In this document: positions 31,591 to 42,345 of the stretch, one piece after another
How positions within the stretch are numbered: the first letter of the stretch is position 1
Layout: the number at the start of each line of letters is the position of its first letter
Assembly (NCBI GenBank): GCA_022410635.1
Contig: JAJVDF010000162.1
Location: 221,452 to 285,451, forward strand
Direction: 5' to 3'
Source of the DNA: Tretioscincus oriximinensis
Lineage: Eukaryota; Chordata; Lepidosauria; Squamata; Gymnophthalmidae
Length of the DNA stretch: 64,000 nt
The notes under the pieces: model-generated
Seen by the model: only the letters and a program-made list of their open reading frames with translations
Database searches by the model: none
What the model was told of the DNA's origin: nothing
Translations under genes and position numbers: made by a program

Positions 31591-32335
31591 AGACTACATT
31601 TTAATTTCTTTTACTCAGGGTCTTGTTCCACAGCCAGATGGCGGTGATAAAGATCTCATCGTTCAAGGATTACTCCACTTAGCCCAGAAATCTCCTATGG
31701 GCTTGCACTATTTCCAGTGTTCACATTTTCAGTGTCGTCAGCAAACAGCCCCAGATTTCGCAGGCAGCAGGATCCAACCAAAGTCACCCTTTCTTCCTTT
31801 CAGCCCATTCCAAACCTAAAATGCAAACACTAAAAGCTGCCTCGTTTCAAACAGACTCAGGAATGGTTCCCTTTGCTGGCAGCATCCCAGGGAATATGGC
31901 CTTAGTTTTTGCTTGACGAAAAACACAGGAGCGTCAATGTCGGTGGCTTCGTCTAATGGTGAAAGCAATCTGTCATTTCTCCAGGCAAGAGGTGCAAATA
32001 ATATCTAAATCAGATGCAGAATGTGCTTGGGGATTTTCTCATTGCTGTGCTTACAGGGGAGGGGAGGACTGGACAAAGGAAATCGCCTTCAGAATCACTT
32101 GGCCAGGGGAGGCCAGGGCATCAGCATGGAGGTGTGGAATGGGGTCAGGATTACGGCGCATTAGCAACTCATGCAGAGGAAGTTCTTCAAGCATCTGCTA
32201 GCCTTTTCCGTCTATCTGCCTCATGAGCTTATAATGCTCCTAAAGTGACAAGCTGGATTTAACTTCAGTACATGTTTTTATGTCTCAGATAATTTGTGCC
32301 CTCTAAATATCACCTGCTAGCATTGTGATATATCT
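31591..32335. other. intergenic, no recognised gene
   Basis: An acceptor-like TTTCTTTTACTCAG at 31605-31618 precedes a 66-codon frame with no recognisable protein. Not called. Confidence 0.4.
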
Positions 32336-32339
32336 GATA

Positions 32340-33010
32340 TATATATATTTTACATTTCATTTATTTAACTTTTATCAACATTTAAATATATCAACAATAA
32401 TACACAACTTATCAATACAATTCTTAACATCTGAGATATTTACAATAAATTTCATTCCCTTGCCCTTCTATTCCCCTTCCCCCGGTNTCCCCGTGCAGGT
32501 TTGTCTTATTCTTGTTTCCATAGCATCTCTCTTATTTTCCCATATTGTATCTCTTTACTTGTCACATCTTTNCCCATCTGTAATAGCTTGCTCCATTTCC
32601 TTCTCACATTATTCCTTGTATTGATACCGAACATTCTATTTCTGTTCGAACTCATCAAATCAAAACCTAATTACTCCAAAATGTAATTATGCCAACCAGA
32701 AATGTCCCACGGTTCTACTTCCTTCCATTTTGCCACTGTCAGTGACTGGGCAGCCATTAACCATTGGTTCACCAGAAATCTCTCTTCCGCTGGCAAGTAA
32801 GAATTGTTGTATATCAATATCAATATCAAACATTCCTCACTCATCCAAATTTCCTGAGATTCGATAATATTGTTCACTTCCCAAACAATCTCTTCCCAAA
32901 ATCATTCCCAGATCATATGCATAAATGTTCCTCTTGTTTGAGAGGATCTATATCATTTATTAAATAACTTCCATCTTAGTTCCCTCAATCTGTTGTACTT
33001 TATGTGCCTA
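32340..33010 (-). mobile_element. L1-like LINE, ORF2 end and 3' UTR
   Basis: The minus strand encodes WLMAAQSLTVAKWKEVEPW followed by SGWHNYILE at about 32680-32770, which resembles the C-terminal ...AAKLTIARNWK...W... segment of L1 ORF2. The 3' UTR toward 32340 is C/T-rich on the plus strand and ends in an AT-rich tail. Several stops are present, so the copy is dead. Confidence 0.6.
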
Positions 33011-33515
33011 AACTTTCTTATTACATAACTGATCAACTTTAAAAAAGGAATAGATTCATTTATGGGCCTTTATACAAACTTACAAATCAGTTGTAGGGAG
33101 CTCCTTAGTCCACACTGTCTGCATNGGACTAGGGTTAATCCAGAATGAATCTGTGCTAAGAGGCTTCAAAACCTGATAAGTGGTAGACCACTAATGTGGT
33201 TGATCTATTTCTGTGCTAACATTGATTGAACTGGATTAAGCAAGAATGTATTTGCATGAAGACTGGATCTGCAGCTGCAGATNACATCTTCTTTGCATAC
33301 CTTTGAAGTCTCTTTGCTGGGTAATGCTGCCAAGGTTTGAAGATAATAAGGAGTTACCAAGTGAGAGGCCCTGTCTGCATTGATTGACCGGGATCTAGGT
33401 GAACTGCAGCATGGAGGCTCACTTCATATATGGATTAGCAAGTTCACCACTGCTGTAATAATTATGAAGATGTATCTTGCTACAGCTAATCTTGATAGGT
33501 GATCCCAAATTCTGC
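33011..33515. other. intergenic, no recognised feature
   Basis: Nothing recognisable. Confidence 0.45.
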
Positions 33516-33523
33516 ACTCCTAG

Positions 33524-33703
33524 TAGGCTGACCAGATGACCCCTTTTGGGGGAGGGTGAAAATCCATTTTTGGGGTGCCTCCCATTTTTTTCTGAGGAAA
33601 AAAAANCCCTCTTTTTTGAAAAACATTTCCTCAGAAAAAACTGGGAGGCACCCCAAATCCAGGGTTTCAACCCCTCCAAAAAAGGGGTCATCTGGTCAGC
33701 CTA
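33524..33703. mobile_element. palindromic hAT-like MITE, copy 7
   Basis: Starts TAGGCTGACCAGATGACCCC and ends GGGGTCATCTGGTCAGCCTA, with GGGGTGCCTCCCAT and CTGGGAGGCACCCC arms. Flanks CTCCTAG and CTCTTAG match at 6 of 7 bases. Confidence 0.88.
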
Positions 33704-33934
33704 CTCTTAGCCATCTGGTACCTCTTCCCTGTTGATGGAGCAGACATCCAACGTTCCCTCCCAGGCCCCACTTACCCGGTGCAACATGTACCCAAATATT
33801 TTGGAAACAGGAGAAAACATGCTCATTCCAGCTAGTAGTATCTGAGCATATATGACAAATGGGATGAAAAGGGGTTTCCTGCACCCAGTCCCCGCTAAAC
33901 CCCNCTAAAAGTTGTTTATGTCAAAATCAAGCAT

Positions 33935-34215
33935 ATCAACCTGCCCACGCCTTAAGATCTTCAGAGGAGGCCCTCTTCATTTTGCCACCTCCTTCAATGG
34001 CAAAGAGGGTGGGAACTCAGGATAAGGCCTTCATTGTGGCAGCCCCCAGACTCTCCTTTGAGAGTCTATCACCCTCTCTGTGCACATTGGCCTGGCCTTT
34101 GACTGAAAAAAGTGTTCTCCCTTCCCCACTTTTAGATGTGGCTGTTTTATTGTCAACCGCCCTTAGACCTTCGGGTATAGGGTGGTATAGAAAAGTAAAT
34201 AAATAAATAAAATAT
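33935..34215 (+). mobile_element. L2-type LINE, ORF2 C-terminus and tail
   Basis: Encodes LRSSEEALFILPPPS, MAKRV and AFIVAAPRLS, the L2-clade ORF2 C-terminus. The 3' end is GTCAACCGCCCTTAGACC, GGGTGGTATAGAAAAG and (TAAA)n. It is the same family as 8955-9330 and 35296-35610. Confidence 0.8.
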
Positions 34216-34295
34216 AGTGTCATTTGGAGACAATCCTTGTTTATGCCCTTCCCTCTCCTGCCACTGGGGCAAAAGCCCTGTTCACCATCCCTTTA

Positions 34296-34434
34296 TAGGC
34301 TGACCAGATGACCCCTTTTGTGCTGGGTTGAAAACTCATTTTGGTTTTTTTTGGGTTTTTCCTCAGAAAAAAATGGGAGGCACCCCAAAACAGGGTTTTC
34401 ACACCCCTTCAAAAGGGGTCATCTGGTCAGCCTA
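34296..34434. mobile_element. palindromic hAT-like MITE, copy 8 (short form)
   Basis: A 139-bp copy: TAGGCTGACCAGATGACCCC to GGGGTCATCTGGTCAGCCTA, with part of the left inner arm missing. It is flanked by CTTTA on both sides (34291-34295 and 34435-34439), shorter than the 8 bp seen at other copies. Confidence 0.85.
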
Positions 34435-35230
34435 CTTTACAACACCCCGTCCTTCAATTCTGGGATTTCCTTGGGCAATTTTAGAAGTGTGGTTAACCTT
34501 AGGAAGATCCCTCAATTTTATTCCAAAGTAATAATTTATACATAATTTCTCCACCCTATCAAAGTTTTATTAATGCATAATAAAACATTCAAGAGCAGAA
34601 TCAGAAGAGTCCAACTCCTAAGCCTGCTTTATGAACTTCAGTCATTTCCCTCACTCTCCTCAACACCAAGCTGAGGTGAATTGAGGCCAGTCATGTCAGC
34701 AAAACAGTCTCAGCTCTGAATTCCCTTGCTCCTGGCCATTTAATTCAGTCTAATTGTTCTTGAAAGTGGTTTTCGGCAGCTAGAATCTTTCAAGTACGCT
34801 TTTAATTCTCATTGATTTTTCTGGTGGTATGTTTAGACTTTTAAAAAGTTCTCTGTCCTTTCACTGATTTTTTTCTTCTTCTTTTTTTTTTTTATAAAAA
34901 AATACAATAACTACCTGAATTCAGTCAAGGTTGAATCTCTTGCTCCTTTTCAATAATAGAGGTTCATTAACCCATCTCTGAAATACAAAGTGAAAAGTAT
35001 TGTGCGGAAGATTCAGTCAGGATCAAAAGCATACCCGTTCCTCTTTGTTTGTGCACATTATTGTAACGGGAAAAATAACCCCACACAACTGTAACTCTAG
35101 GGTACAAGGCACAAAAAATATTGTCTGTACAAATCCTTGAGGGAGTGAATGCAAATTCAGTTCTTAACATCCTGGAGTCCTTTCTGTCCTCGGCCCTGTT
35201 CCAGATTGTATCCCAAAACAGAACATAATT
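34435..35230. other. intergenic, no recognised feature
   Basis: A T-rich run at 34872-34892. Otherwise blank. Confidence 0.45.
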
Positions 35231-35234
35231 GTTA

Positions 35235-35870
35235 TATTTATTTATTAAAATTATTTATATCCCCGCCCTCCACCACTGGTCCCAGAGTGGTGGATGAATA
35301 CACCTGCCTGTGCCTTAAGATCTGCAGGGGAAGCCCTCCTGGTTGTACCAACCCTCTCAACAGCAAATGGAGTGGGAATCTGGGGTATGGCCTTCTTGAT
35401 GGCTACCCCTAGTCTATGCAATATTCTCCCACTCGAGGTGTATCAGTCATCATCATTGTATTCTTTTAGAAGATCATTGAAGATGCATCTCTTTCACCTA
35501 GCTTTTGGCTTAAGAAATGTCATTTTCCTTCCCACTTTTAGATACTGTTTTTAATTTCTCAATTTTGTATAGTATTGGGTGTAGGATGGGGTATAAGTAC
35601 AAATAATAAATAAATATATAAATAATAAAAATGTTTAGAAAGGTCCATGCCTACCCTCCCTAGAAGGACAGAATGCAGAGGGAACTATAGTATTTAAGAA
35701 TCAAAAGGCTGGGTGAAGAGGTATGTTTTTACCAGATACCCAAAAATATACAATACAGGCACCTGGAAAGCTTCTAGAGGCAGGCTGTTCCAAAGTGTAG
35801 GACATGCCCCTAACTCTTGCATCTCTGCAAGGAGAGGAACTACCAGAAGACCTTCTTTTTAACATCTTAA
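35235..35870 (-). mobile_element. L2-type LINE, minus strand, interrupted
   Basis: The 3' tail at 35235-35295 (TATTTATTTATTAAAATT, CCACCACTGGTCCCAGAG) and the remainder at 35612-35870 (CTGTTCCAAAGTGTAGGAC, GGTATGTTTTTACCAG) flank a plus-strand L2 copy at 35296-35610. Confidence 0.6.
35296..35610 (+). mobile_element. L2-type LINE, ORF2 C-terminus, nested
   Basis: Encodes CALRSAGEALLVVPTLSTA then MATPSLCNILP and SSSLYSFRRSLKMHLF, HLAFGL: the L2-clade ORF2 end, in frame for about 80 codons. Followed by GTATTGGGTGTAGGATGGGG, TATAAGTA and AT-rich tail. Confidence 0.8.
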
Positions 35871-35875
35871 TGCAA

Positions 35876-36130
35876 AACCTTTGGAGAGACAGTTGGTCTT
35901 GTGGTTTAAGTGTCAGCTTCTTATCTGGAAGTCTCCCAATTCAGTTTTGTACTCTTCCATGAAGCCAACTGGGTGAGCTTGGGCTAGTCACAGGTTTTTT
36001 TTTGAGGTTCTCAGATTTCTTTTCACAAGATGTCTGTCGTGAAAAGAAGAACAGAAGGTTAAGCAAGCCACTTTGATTCTCTTTGGGTTGAGAAAAGCAG
36101 AGTATGAAAAGCAGCTCTTTGAGTGAACTC
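35876..36130 (+). mobile_element. Sauria-SINE-like tRNA-derived SINE
   Basis: Head TTGTGGTTTAAGTGTCAGC, TCTTATCTGGAAGTCTCCCA, then CTTGGGCTAGTCACAGG, GATGTCTGTCGTG and TTTGGGTTGAGAAAAGCAG follow the order of the squamate Sauria SINE consensus as I know it. The copy is diverged and its 3' end is weak. Confidence 0.6.
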
Positions 36131-36339
36131 TGGAGCTTGACACAAGGAGCTCCTTTAGTAAGAAGCTGAAGTTCCTGGCCATGGAGGATGAAGGTGGATA
36201 TAGTTTGGCAGTACAATTTGGTGTGCTGTTAAATTAAGTCCCCCTATCACATTGAAACAGGAAGGCATGCGACCTTCCACGTATTTCTCTGTTCTGCTTT
36301 AGAAGTCCCTGTAAAGTAAGTCAATGCTATCCTGGCCAA

Positions 36340-36533
36340 AGAGNTCATTTTGGCTGTGGGGGATGGGGGGATGAAACCCAGTTTTGCGGTGCCTCTCGGT
36401 TTTTCCTGAGGAAAAAAATATTTTTTTTTTGACAAAAAATATTTTTTTGAAAAAAAAATTCCTCAGCAAAAACCGTGAGGCACTCCAAAACCCAGTTTCG
36501 ATTCCCCCCAAAAGGGGTCATCTTGTCAGCCTA
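36340..36533. mobile_element. palindromic hAT-like MITE, copy 9
   Basis: The right end AAAAGGGGTCATCTTGTCAG is intact. The left terminal 15 bp are eroded around an N at 36344. Arms TGCGGTGCCTCTCGG and CCGTGAGGCACTCC. Confidence 0.8.
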
Positions 36534-38280
36534 AGGGAGACCATACTAAAATCAGGTGTTTCTTGTCTGCTCCTAAGTGAAAAAGAGAAAAGCTCAGAAT
36601 TACCTTTTTTTCCAAATTAAGTGGAAAAAAGACCAGTGGTCATCTTTTGTGCATTAAACAATTTCGTATATTGTCTGCAGTATACATACAGACATGGCAA
36701 AGATAGCTGAATGGGCTGTCTGAGTGCACACGACACATTCCCACATAAAAATTGGAAACAAAGCTTTGAACCTTTAATGGCGGTTAAAATGTGATCTTCC
36801 TCCAGATGCAGCAGGCATTAGAAACTGCAACTGGTGAAAAGATTTTTTTTTTCTTCTGCAGTCATTACAGAAGCAAATCTCTGTCCTAGTTTTTATTTGA
36901 GATCCATCATAGGCAGATACTTGTTGGGCAGGATGGGATTTTTGTTGCCAGGAAAGCAGTAACAAAATTATCTTAGAAACCACTGGAGATCATTCCAACT
37001 TGGCTGGAAAGGGGTCTACTGTAAAGGCACTGGCATGTGAATGACAAGCCTCTTTTCCAAGATAAATCCCAGAATAAGACTCAGTCCACGTAGGGCCTAA
37101 GAGGGGCTGCATCCACACACCCGAAATCTACCTCTATGGCAGCGCCAGGTGGGATGGTTGGCTGTCAGACAATTTCTGATTATGGGGAAATAGAAATTCA
37201 GTGGCAGAGTGCCTCCACTTGCTCCAGTTGCCACAGGCAAATGGCAGAATGGAGGACTTCCATGGCGGGGGTGAGATCGCGGCATGAAGTGTTGTGAGAC
37301 CAGATGCCCAAACACTAATGGGAGAGGCAGCACATGGGAGCTATGTCAGGGTGATGTCAGCATCCCTCCAGTTCCATGGTGGTGCGGCACTCCTTGGGAT
37401 GTTGATGCTCCCACACCACAAACAGGTATGTGTTGTGGAAGGGCGACTGCCATAGCCTGCTATTACGGCTTTGGGAATATGTGTGGAGAGGCCCAGAGAC
37501 TTGCTTTAACATCTTTCCAATTACACTCAAAGACTTTACTTTGAGGAAAGAGTTCTCAGAGCTTATGTATTGATTCTTTTTTTTTTAAGTAGCTGAACTG
37601 ATGGTAAGAGCAGTCTTAAGACATGAGTTTGATTTCCTGGGATTTTGTCCAGAGTGATTTTTAACAAGTAATTTAATAGTAGTGTTTCATTAATGGATGC
37701 CTTGGTTTGGAGCAATTAATGAAAGATGACGCATTAATTCACATAAATAAATTTTCCAAAAAATAAAAAGGTCACAAGTGTTATTGCTTATTAATCTGTA
37801 TGGCTCTGTAAAGTCTTCCATTTTCAGCAACCATTTTTTTTNNAAAAAAAATCATTGCTTTGTGCTAAAAAAAAAACCCATCGCACATAATTATTTCAAA
37901 AGCTAACAGTAGACCCAAACAAAATGCAACTAAACCAGTGTAAAATTGACTATTTTAAACCACCATCAACACAACCCCCCTAGAAGCTCTGCATTTTCCA
38001 TTTAAAAAAGCTCAGAATACATGTGGGTTTGACATTCTTTGAAAAGCCATTTCAGTCAGAATCAAAATGCATCCTTTGAAATAAGTTCTATTTCTATGGC
38101 GTCGCTGCTGAAAATAACCTGTTTTACTGGTTCTATAGTTAGGGAGGAAATTCAGTGTTAATCTCTTGGGCAAGGAGATTTTAATAAGTTGATCACCCAC
38201 AGGTTGCAGGGAAATAACAGTATCTTCATTTAACCTCAGGTTGGTAGACTTTGGGTACCTCCCCATGTTGAGTTTTTACC
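36534..38280. other. intergenic, possible DNA-element remnants
   Basis: Two stretches have loosely inverted ends of the GCACACGAC / GTCCACGTAGGGCC type (36715-37102) and CTGCATCCACACACC / GGTATGTGTTGTGG (37107-37450). Either could be an unlisted DNA element. The rest (37450-38280) is unrecognised and contains NN at 37842-37843. Confidence 0.35.
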
Positions 38281-38284
38281 ATGA

Positions 38285-38480
38285 TGGTACCAAGATCATG
38301 TAGAATCTGCCCTACATGTTCATGCAAGTTCAGCGATCCACTTGCTAAAAAGACTTGTGGTCCTGATTTTCCAACCACCTGTTTTTGTCAGATTCTAAAG
38401 AGGACTTCTCTAAAATCCACTCAAATGCCATCATATTCGTACTGAGAACATGTTAGATACTGTGAGACTTCAAGGATAAA
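38285..38480 (+). repeat. dispersed repeat family C fragment
   Basis: GATCCACTTGCTAAAAAGAC, TTCCAACCACC, TCTCTAAAATCC and GTGAGACTTCAAGG match 45190-45370 in order. Confidence 0.5.
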
Positions 38481-38582
38481 TTTCATTTGCACAAAAAATG
38501 ATAGGAAATTACAGGGAAGAGAGGCCAGGAAGATCCGTGGGCCGGATCAAAGGTCTCAACTGGCCAGACTTTCCCCATCCCT

Positions 38583-38622
38583 GCTCTAAAGTGCTACAAG
38601 ACCCCCTTGCTAGATCAGTCGT
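38583..38622 (+). mobile_element. fold-back/Penelope-like family, terminal scrap
   Basis: CTCTAAAGTGCTACAAGACC then CCCTTGCTAGATC matches the outer part of the family unit. Confidence 0.45.
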
Positions 38623-38844
38623 GCAGAGATCCTGCTGCCTTGATGCCAACGGCGCATTGCCAGATATTTCATATGGAGGCAAATGCTCATGACTAGTGCC
38701 ATGAGCATCAAATAATCAGAATGCATTTATTTTAGATTATTATTTGATTGTTCAATTTTTAGCTGATGTCTCTATGCAGCTTATGTTTCCATTGCAGCAA
38801 TGAGTTTTCTTTAAAAAAAAATCCTTGAGCAAAGTTTGCTTCAT

Positions 38845-38954
38845 CATCATCATTGTCATTCTCCTCCTCCTCTCCTCCTCCTCTTCCTCTTCTTCTTCTT
38901 CTTCTTCTTCTTCTTCTTCTTCTTCTTCTTCTTCTTCTTCTTCTTCTTCTTCTT

Positions 38955-39037
<83 letters not shown>
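38845..39037. repeat. compound (TCC)n-(TTC)n-(TTA)n microsatellite
   Basis: TCC/TCT units (38861-38889), about 31 pure TTC units (38890-38983), then about 18 pure TTA units (38984-39037). The sharp TTC-to-TTA switch suggests a single C-to-A change that was then amplified. Serine, leucine, phenylalanine and tyrosine homopolymer frames through it are artefacts. No SINE abuts it. Confidence 0.95.
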
Positions 39038-39040
<3 letters not shown>

Positions 39041-39566
39041 CCATCTTTACTAGCCTTCTTAATTTCAAAAAGGCAGAAAAATATAAAAGTTATCTTGCCC
39101 ACCATTTCAGCTAGGAAGGCATTTTTTAAATGTTTGTTTTCTGAAAGGGAACATACTGCCTACTGCTAGGATAATTTTTGGCATTTTTTATACATTGTAT
39201 TAAAAAAGGGAGAGGATGTTAAAGAGAAAGGAGAAAGAAAAGCCTCCTCATGTAATCAGCATATCGAAAGCCTTCTTCCAACACATCTTTCTTAACACAC
39301 ATAGATTTGTTACAGCCTAATTCTAATCAAAGGAAATACGATGTGCTTGATAGCATCAACGCATTAATATTTCCTCCTGCTTCTGTGAGAAATTCTTGGA
39401 TGCAATGATAAATGTTGAAATGCCAGAATTCATTATGGAAATCCATGTAGCCGTGCAGTTAAGAACACATACACACGCCCCTATGTAAATACTGGAATCA
39501 TTTTAACCCTTATAAGCATTATTCATGCTCTGAGAGGCAGGTTCCAATGTGGCTTGCAAAGAGGAG
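39038..39566. other. intergenic, no recognised feature
   Basis: Nothing recognisable. Confidence 0.45.
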
Positions 39567-39912
39567 TGTCATGAGAACATGACATAATATGTATATAAAG
39601 TCATATAAGGAATGTATAAAGTTGTGGTAATATATATGTAAATAATTCTGAGGTAAATATATGTTGATGTAAGGTTTTGAGGTGAGCTTCAGGCTTTGGA
39701 ACAGCATTGTATAAACAACCAATGAATTGTAAGCTACGAACCTGGTCAGCTGGGATTGGCCAGCAAGATGTATAAATAGAGGGACTTGCTGGGGGAGTCT
39801 TCACTGCTGACCAGACTAAGACGGAGAGCTGAGCTGAGCTGAATAAACACTTTCAGAACTGAAATCACATTCTTGTCTGGAGTGTCCTTCATCCCCTACC
39901 TCTACCATCACA
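39567..39912 (+). mobile_element. solo LTR of a retrotransposon (346 bp)
   Basis: Begins TGTCATGAGAACATGAC and ends CTACCATCACA (TGT...ACA). It is flanked by an exact 5-bp direct repeat AGGAG (39562-39566 and 39913-39917). Internally it has a TATA box TATAAATA (39771-39778) and a polyadenylation signal AATAAA (39842-39847) some 65 bp downstream, the normal U3-R-U5 order, so the element read left to right. No internal coding region follows, so it is a solo LTR left by recombination. The 5-bp duplication fits Ty3/Gypsy-like elements and some retroviruses. Class is not proven. Confidence 0.82.
39771..39778 (+). promoter_or_regulatory. TATA box of the solo LTR
   Basis: TATAAATA within the LTR, with transcription expected to start about 25-30 bp downstream (near 39800). 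Confidence 0.6.
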
Positions 39913-39917
39913 AGGAG

Positions 39918-40552
39918 TGACAGAGCATCAGGGGTGATTTGGTATACATGCGGACATGGCAGGAGTATAGTGGCAGAATCGCGGTGGAAGGAATGTGAAA
40001 TGCATGTTCTGACTCAGTTCACTTCCTTTGTAAACTGTCCTTAGGAAGATTAATCAAGTTGTATGTGACCACAGCCTTAGACACCAAATTNAACATCTAA
40101 TACAGGGGGCATTTGTTATGCAGATACTAGTAGAGGATGGCCATTCTGGAGCCCATGAATGGAGTGGCCTTCTAGCAGGTGTTTTCCCCCTCCCATGCCA
40201 GTACTTCTGTTTCAGTCTCCACCCTTGGCATGGCTCCATGGCCCCCAAGCCAGCACCTCCCTGGTTTTACCATTTGCTCTGTGCATCACTGGTGTAGGAG
40301 CGGAAGGTCCAGCTAGCCCACGTCTTTCATGTGTTGCACAACAGAAACACCATGGGTGCTACTATGTGTTTTTTTGTCCTGGAGAGGGTGTAAATTTTGG
40401 CCATCTGGGATGCATCATGCGTTACTTTTTTCCAGGACAGAAGTACGATCATTTTGGCACTTTTATATATAGTACATAGAAACCAAAGTGTAGCATGTTC
40501 TTGGCACTGGAGAGTTATTATGGTGGAGAATGTGGTGGGTCAGGGTTTAGAA
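39918..40552. other. intergenic, no recognised feature
   Basis: Open frames of up to 106 codons cross this GC-moderate stretch without recognisable content. Confidence 0.45.
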
Positions 40553-40985
40553 CAGAATCATAGAATCATAGAGTTGGAAGGGATCTCCAGGGTCATGGGG
40601 TCCAACCCCCTGCTCAATGCAGGGTTCATTAAACCATCCCAGAGAGATGACTGTCCAGCCTCTCTTTGAAGATGCCCATTGAATGAAAACTCACTACCTT
40701 CTGTGGCAAATTGTCCCACCCTTACTTTCAGAAAGGTTTTTTTCCCCTAAATCTACTTCTTTGGAGTTTCGTCCCATTGCTTCTAATCCTCTGTTCAGTA
40801 ACAGTCCTTCATATATTTGTAAGTGGCTATCAGGTCTCCTCTCTGTCACCTCTTCTGCTGACAAAGCATCTCTTGATCCTTTAACGGTTCCTCATAGGCC
40901 ATGGTTTCCAGACCACTCACCATCCTTGGAACTCTCCTCTGAACCTTCTAGTCTATCAATGTCCCTTTTAAATATAGTGGACCAC
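40553..40985 (-). mobile_element. CR1 LINE 3' end, bird/turtle-type subfamily
   Basis: The 3' terminus is the classic ATTCTATGATTCTATGA pair (plus strand TCATAGAATCATAGAGTTGG), preceded on the minus strand by the conserved CCCTGGAGATCCCTTCC. Further 5' is the ORF2 end region. Distinct from the other CR1 subfamily here, which ends TTCTTATGTTC. Confidence 0.88.
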
Positions 40986-41540
40986 CAAAGAACAGATGAT
41001 GATTAATCAGCTGATGAAGACTACTGGGGGTCCTGAAACTGTGGCAGAAGGGAAATGGAGTAATCATTAACCCACGAACCTCCCGTTTCTCTTGATTCTG
41101 TGCTCTCAGCCTTCAAAAACAGCATCCACAGGGGCTGTTAGAAAAAGTGAAAAAGATGAGCTTCCTTCCTCCCTCCTCCTATAATTCAAGTACTGATTTC
41201 CATAAGGAAATAAATAGCCTGTAGTACAAGGAGGAAATTATTTCCACCGTGAGCCTGTTTGCACAGTCGGTTATCCAGGGATAACCAATCAGGAGCTCAG
41301 GAGATGTGATAGCGCATCATTCATGTTATTGATGGGAGAATTTCATACTCATTTGGCTTCTCCTGCATCCTAGGGAAGCAATGGGATGTGATCAGTGCGG
41401 GGGCATCCTTCACCATCTAAAGGCAATAAGGTTGCTCAATATCATGTCAACAGCATAGAATGATTGTGTGAGAAAATGGGATGAGGGAGGAATAAACCAT
41501 TCCAGTTTTTTTTAATATACTCCAATACATGTTGGAAGTT
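40986..41540. other. intergenic, no recognised feature
   Basis: Nothing recognisable. Confidence 0.45.
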
Positions 41541-41544
41541 GGAA

Positions 41545-41990
41545 TCTGAGGGTGCAACTAGACTACTGTGTTTTAAAGCAAAGAACTGGTCCTTCCTTCC
41601 ACATGTAGCAAGGAAACTCCTTCTCTTCCCCATATATTTGACTACAAGTCCCATGAGACTTTGGGAACCTACAGCTCCCAAGAAATCCTGTTTCTCTTTC
41701 GTTTTTGGCTGCTGTCTCCCCTGCCCTTGTCATTGGGCAGGTAAACACAAACAGGAAAAAAATGCTTAATTTAAAACCTCAGAGATTTGAGGCTGCTAGG
41801 ATGTTTAAAAATCAATCAATAAATTAATCAATCCTGTATTTTAATGTCTAGGTTCAGCAGGAAAACAGCTTTTTATGGCCTGTCTGTCTGAAAAGTAGCA
41901 TGCAGGGCTGGTAGATCTGTTATAATGAGATCTAGTGGCATTTCAGATTTAAAATGAACCAGGGCACTATTTGGGGGTTCTGATTATATT
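41545..41990 (+). repeat. dispersed repeat family E, copy 2
   Basis: Matches 23490-23960 in order (CAAGGAAACTCCTTCTCTT, CTACAGCTCCCAAGAAATCC, AAACCTCAGAGATTTGAGGC, CAGCTTTTTATGGCCTGTC). Contains a small (AATC)n stretch at about 41808-41835. Confidence 0.6.
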
Positions 41991-41994
41991 CTAA

Positions 41995-42345
41995 GAATAT
42001 AACAACATAAGGACATAAGACCTTAAGGTAAGTCCTTCTGAATTGGGCCACAGCTCAACTAGTCCAGCATTCTGCCTCACACAGTGTTCCACCAATTGCA
42101 CGTGGGCACTCTGAAGTAGAAGAAGGCAAAACCTTCACCCATTCTCAATTCTCTGCAAATGGCATTTCAGGAATCCTGCCTGTTGCTCCATCCTAGAGGC
42201 AGTATCAAGATATCCAGTCAAATAGTTTGGCTTCTGTGCATTTGTCTATGTTAGCTACCACCACCCCTTCTGGAAGTAAATTCTACAGACCAATGACCTT
42301 TGGGGTGAAAAAATACTTTCCCTTGTCTTTCCTAACTCTTCCATC
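41995..42345 (-). mobile_element. CR1 LINE 3' part
   Basis: GGCCACAGCTCAACTAGTCC, AGCATTCTGCCTCACACAG, CTACCACCACCCCTTCTGG and AAAAAATACTTTCCCTTGTC. Minus strand, frames broken. Confidence 0.85.

Noticed and set aside
31605..31819. Possible exon: pyrimidine tract and CAG followed by a 66-codon open frame
   Set aside because: No recognisable protein, no donor site or partner exon, and stop reached by chance length.
38825..39169. Frames rich in serine, tyrosine, leucine, phenylalanine or lysine
   Set aside because: All are readings of the TTC/TTA compound microsatellite.
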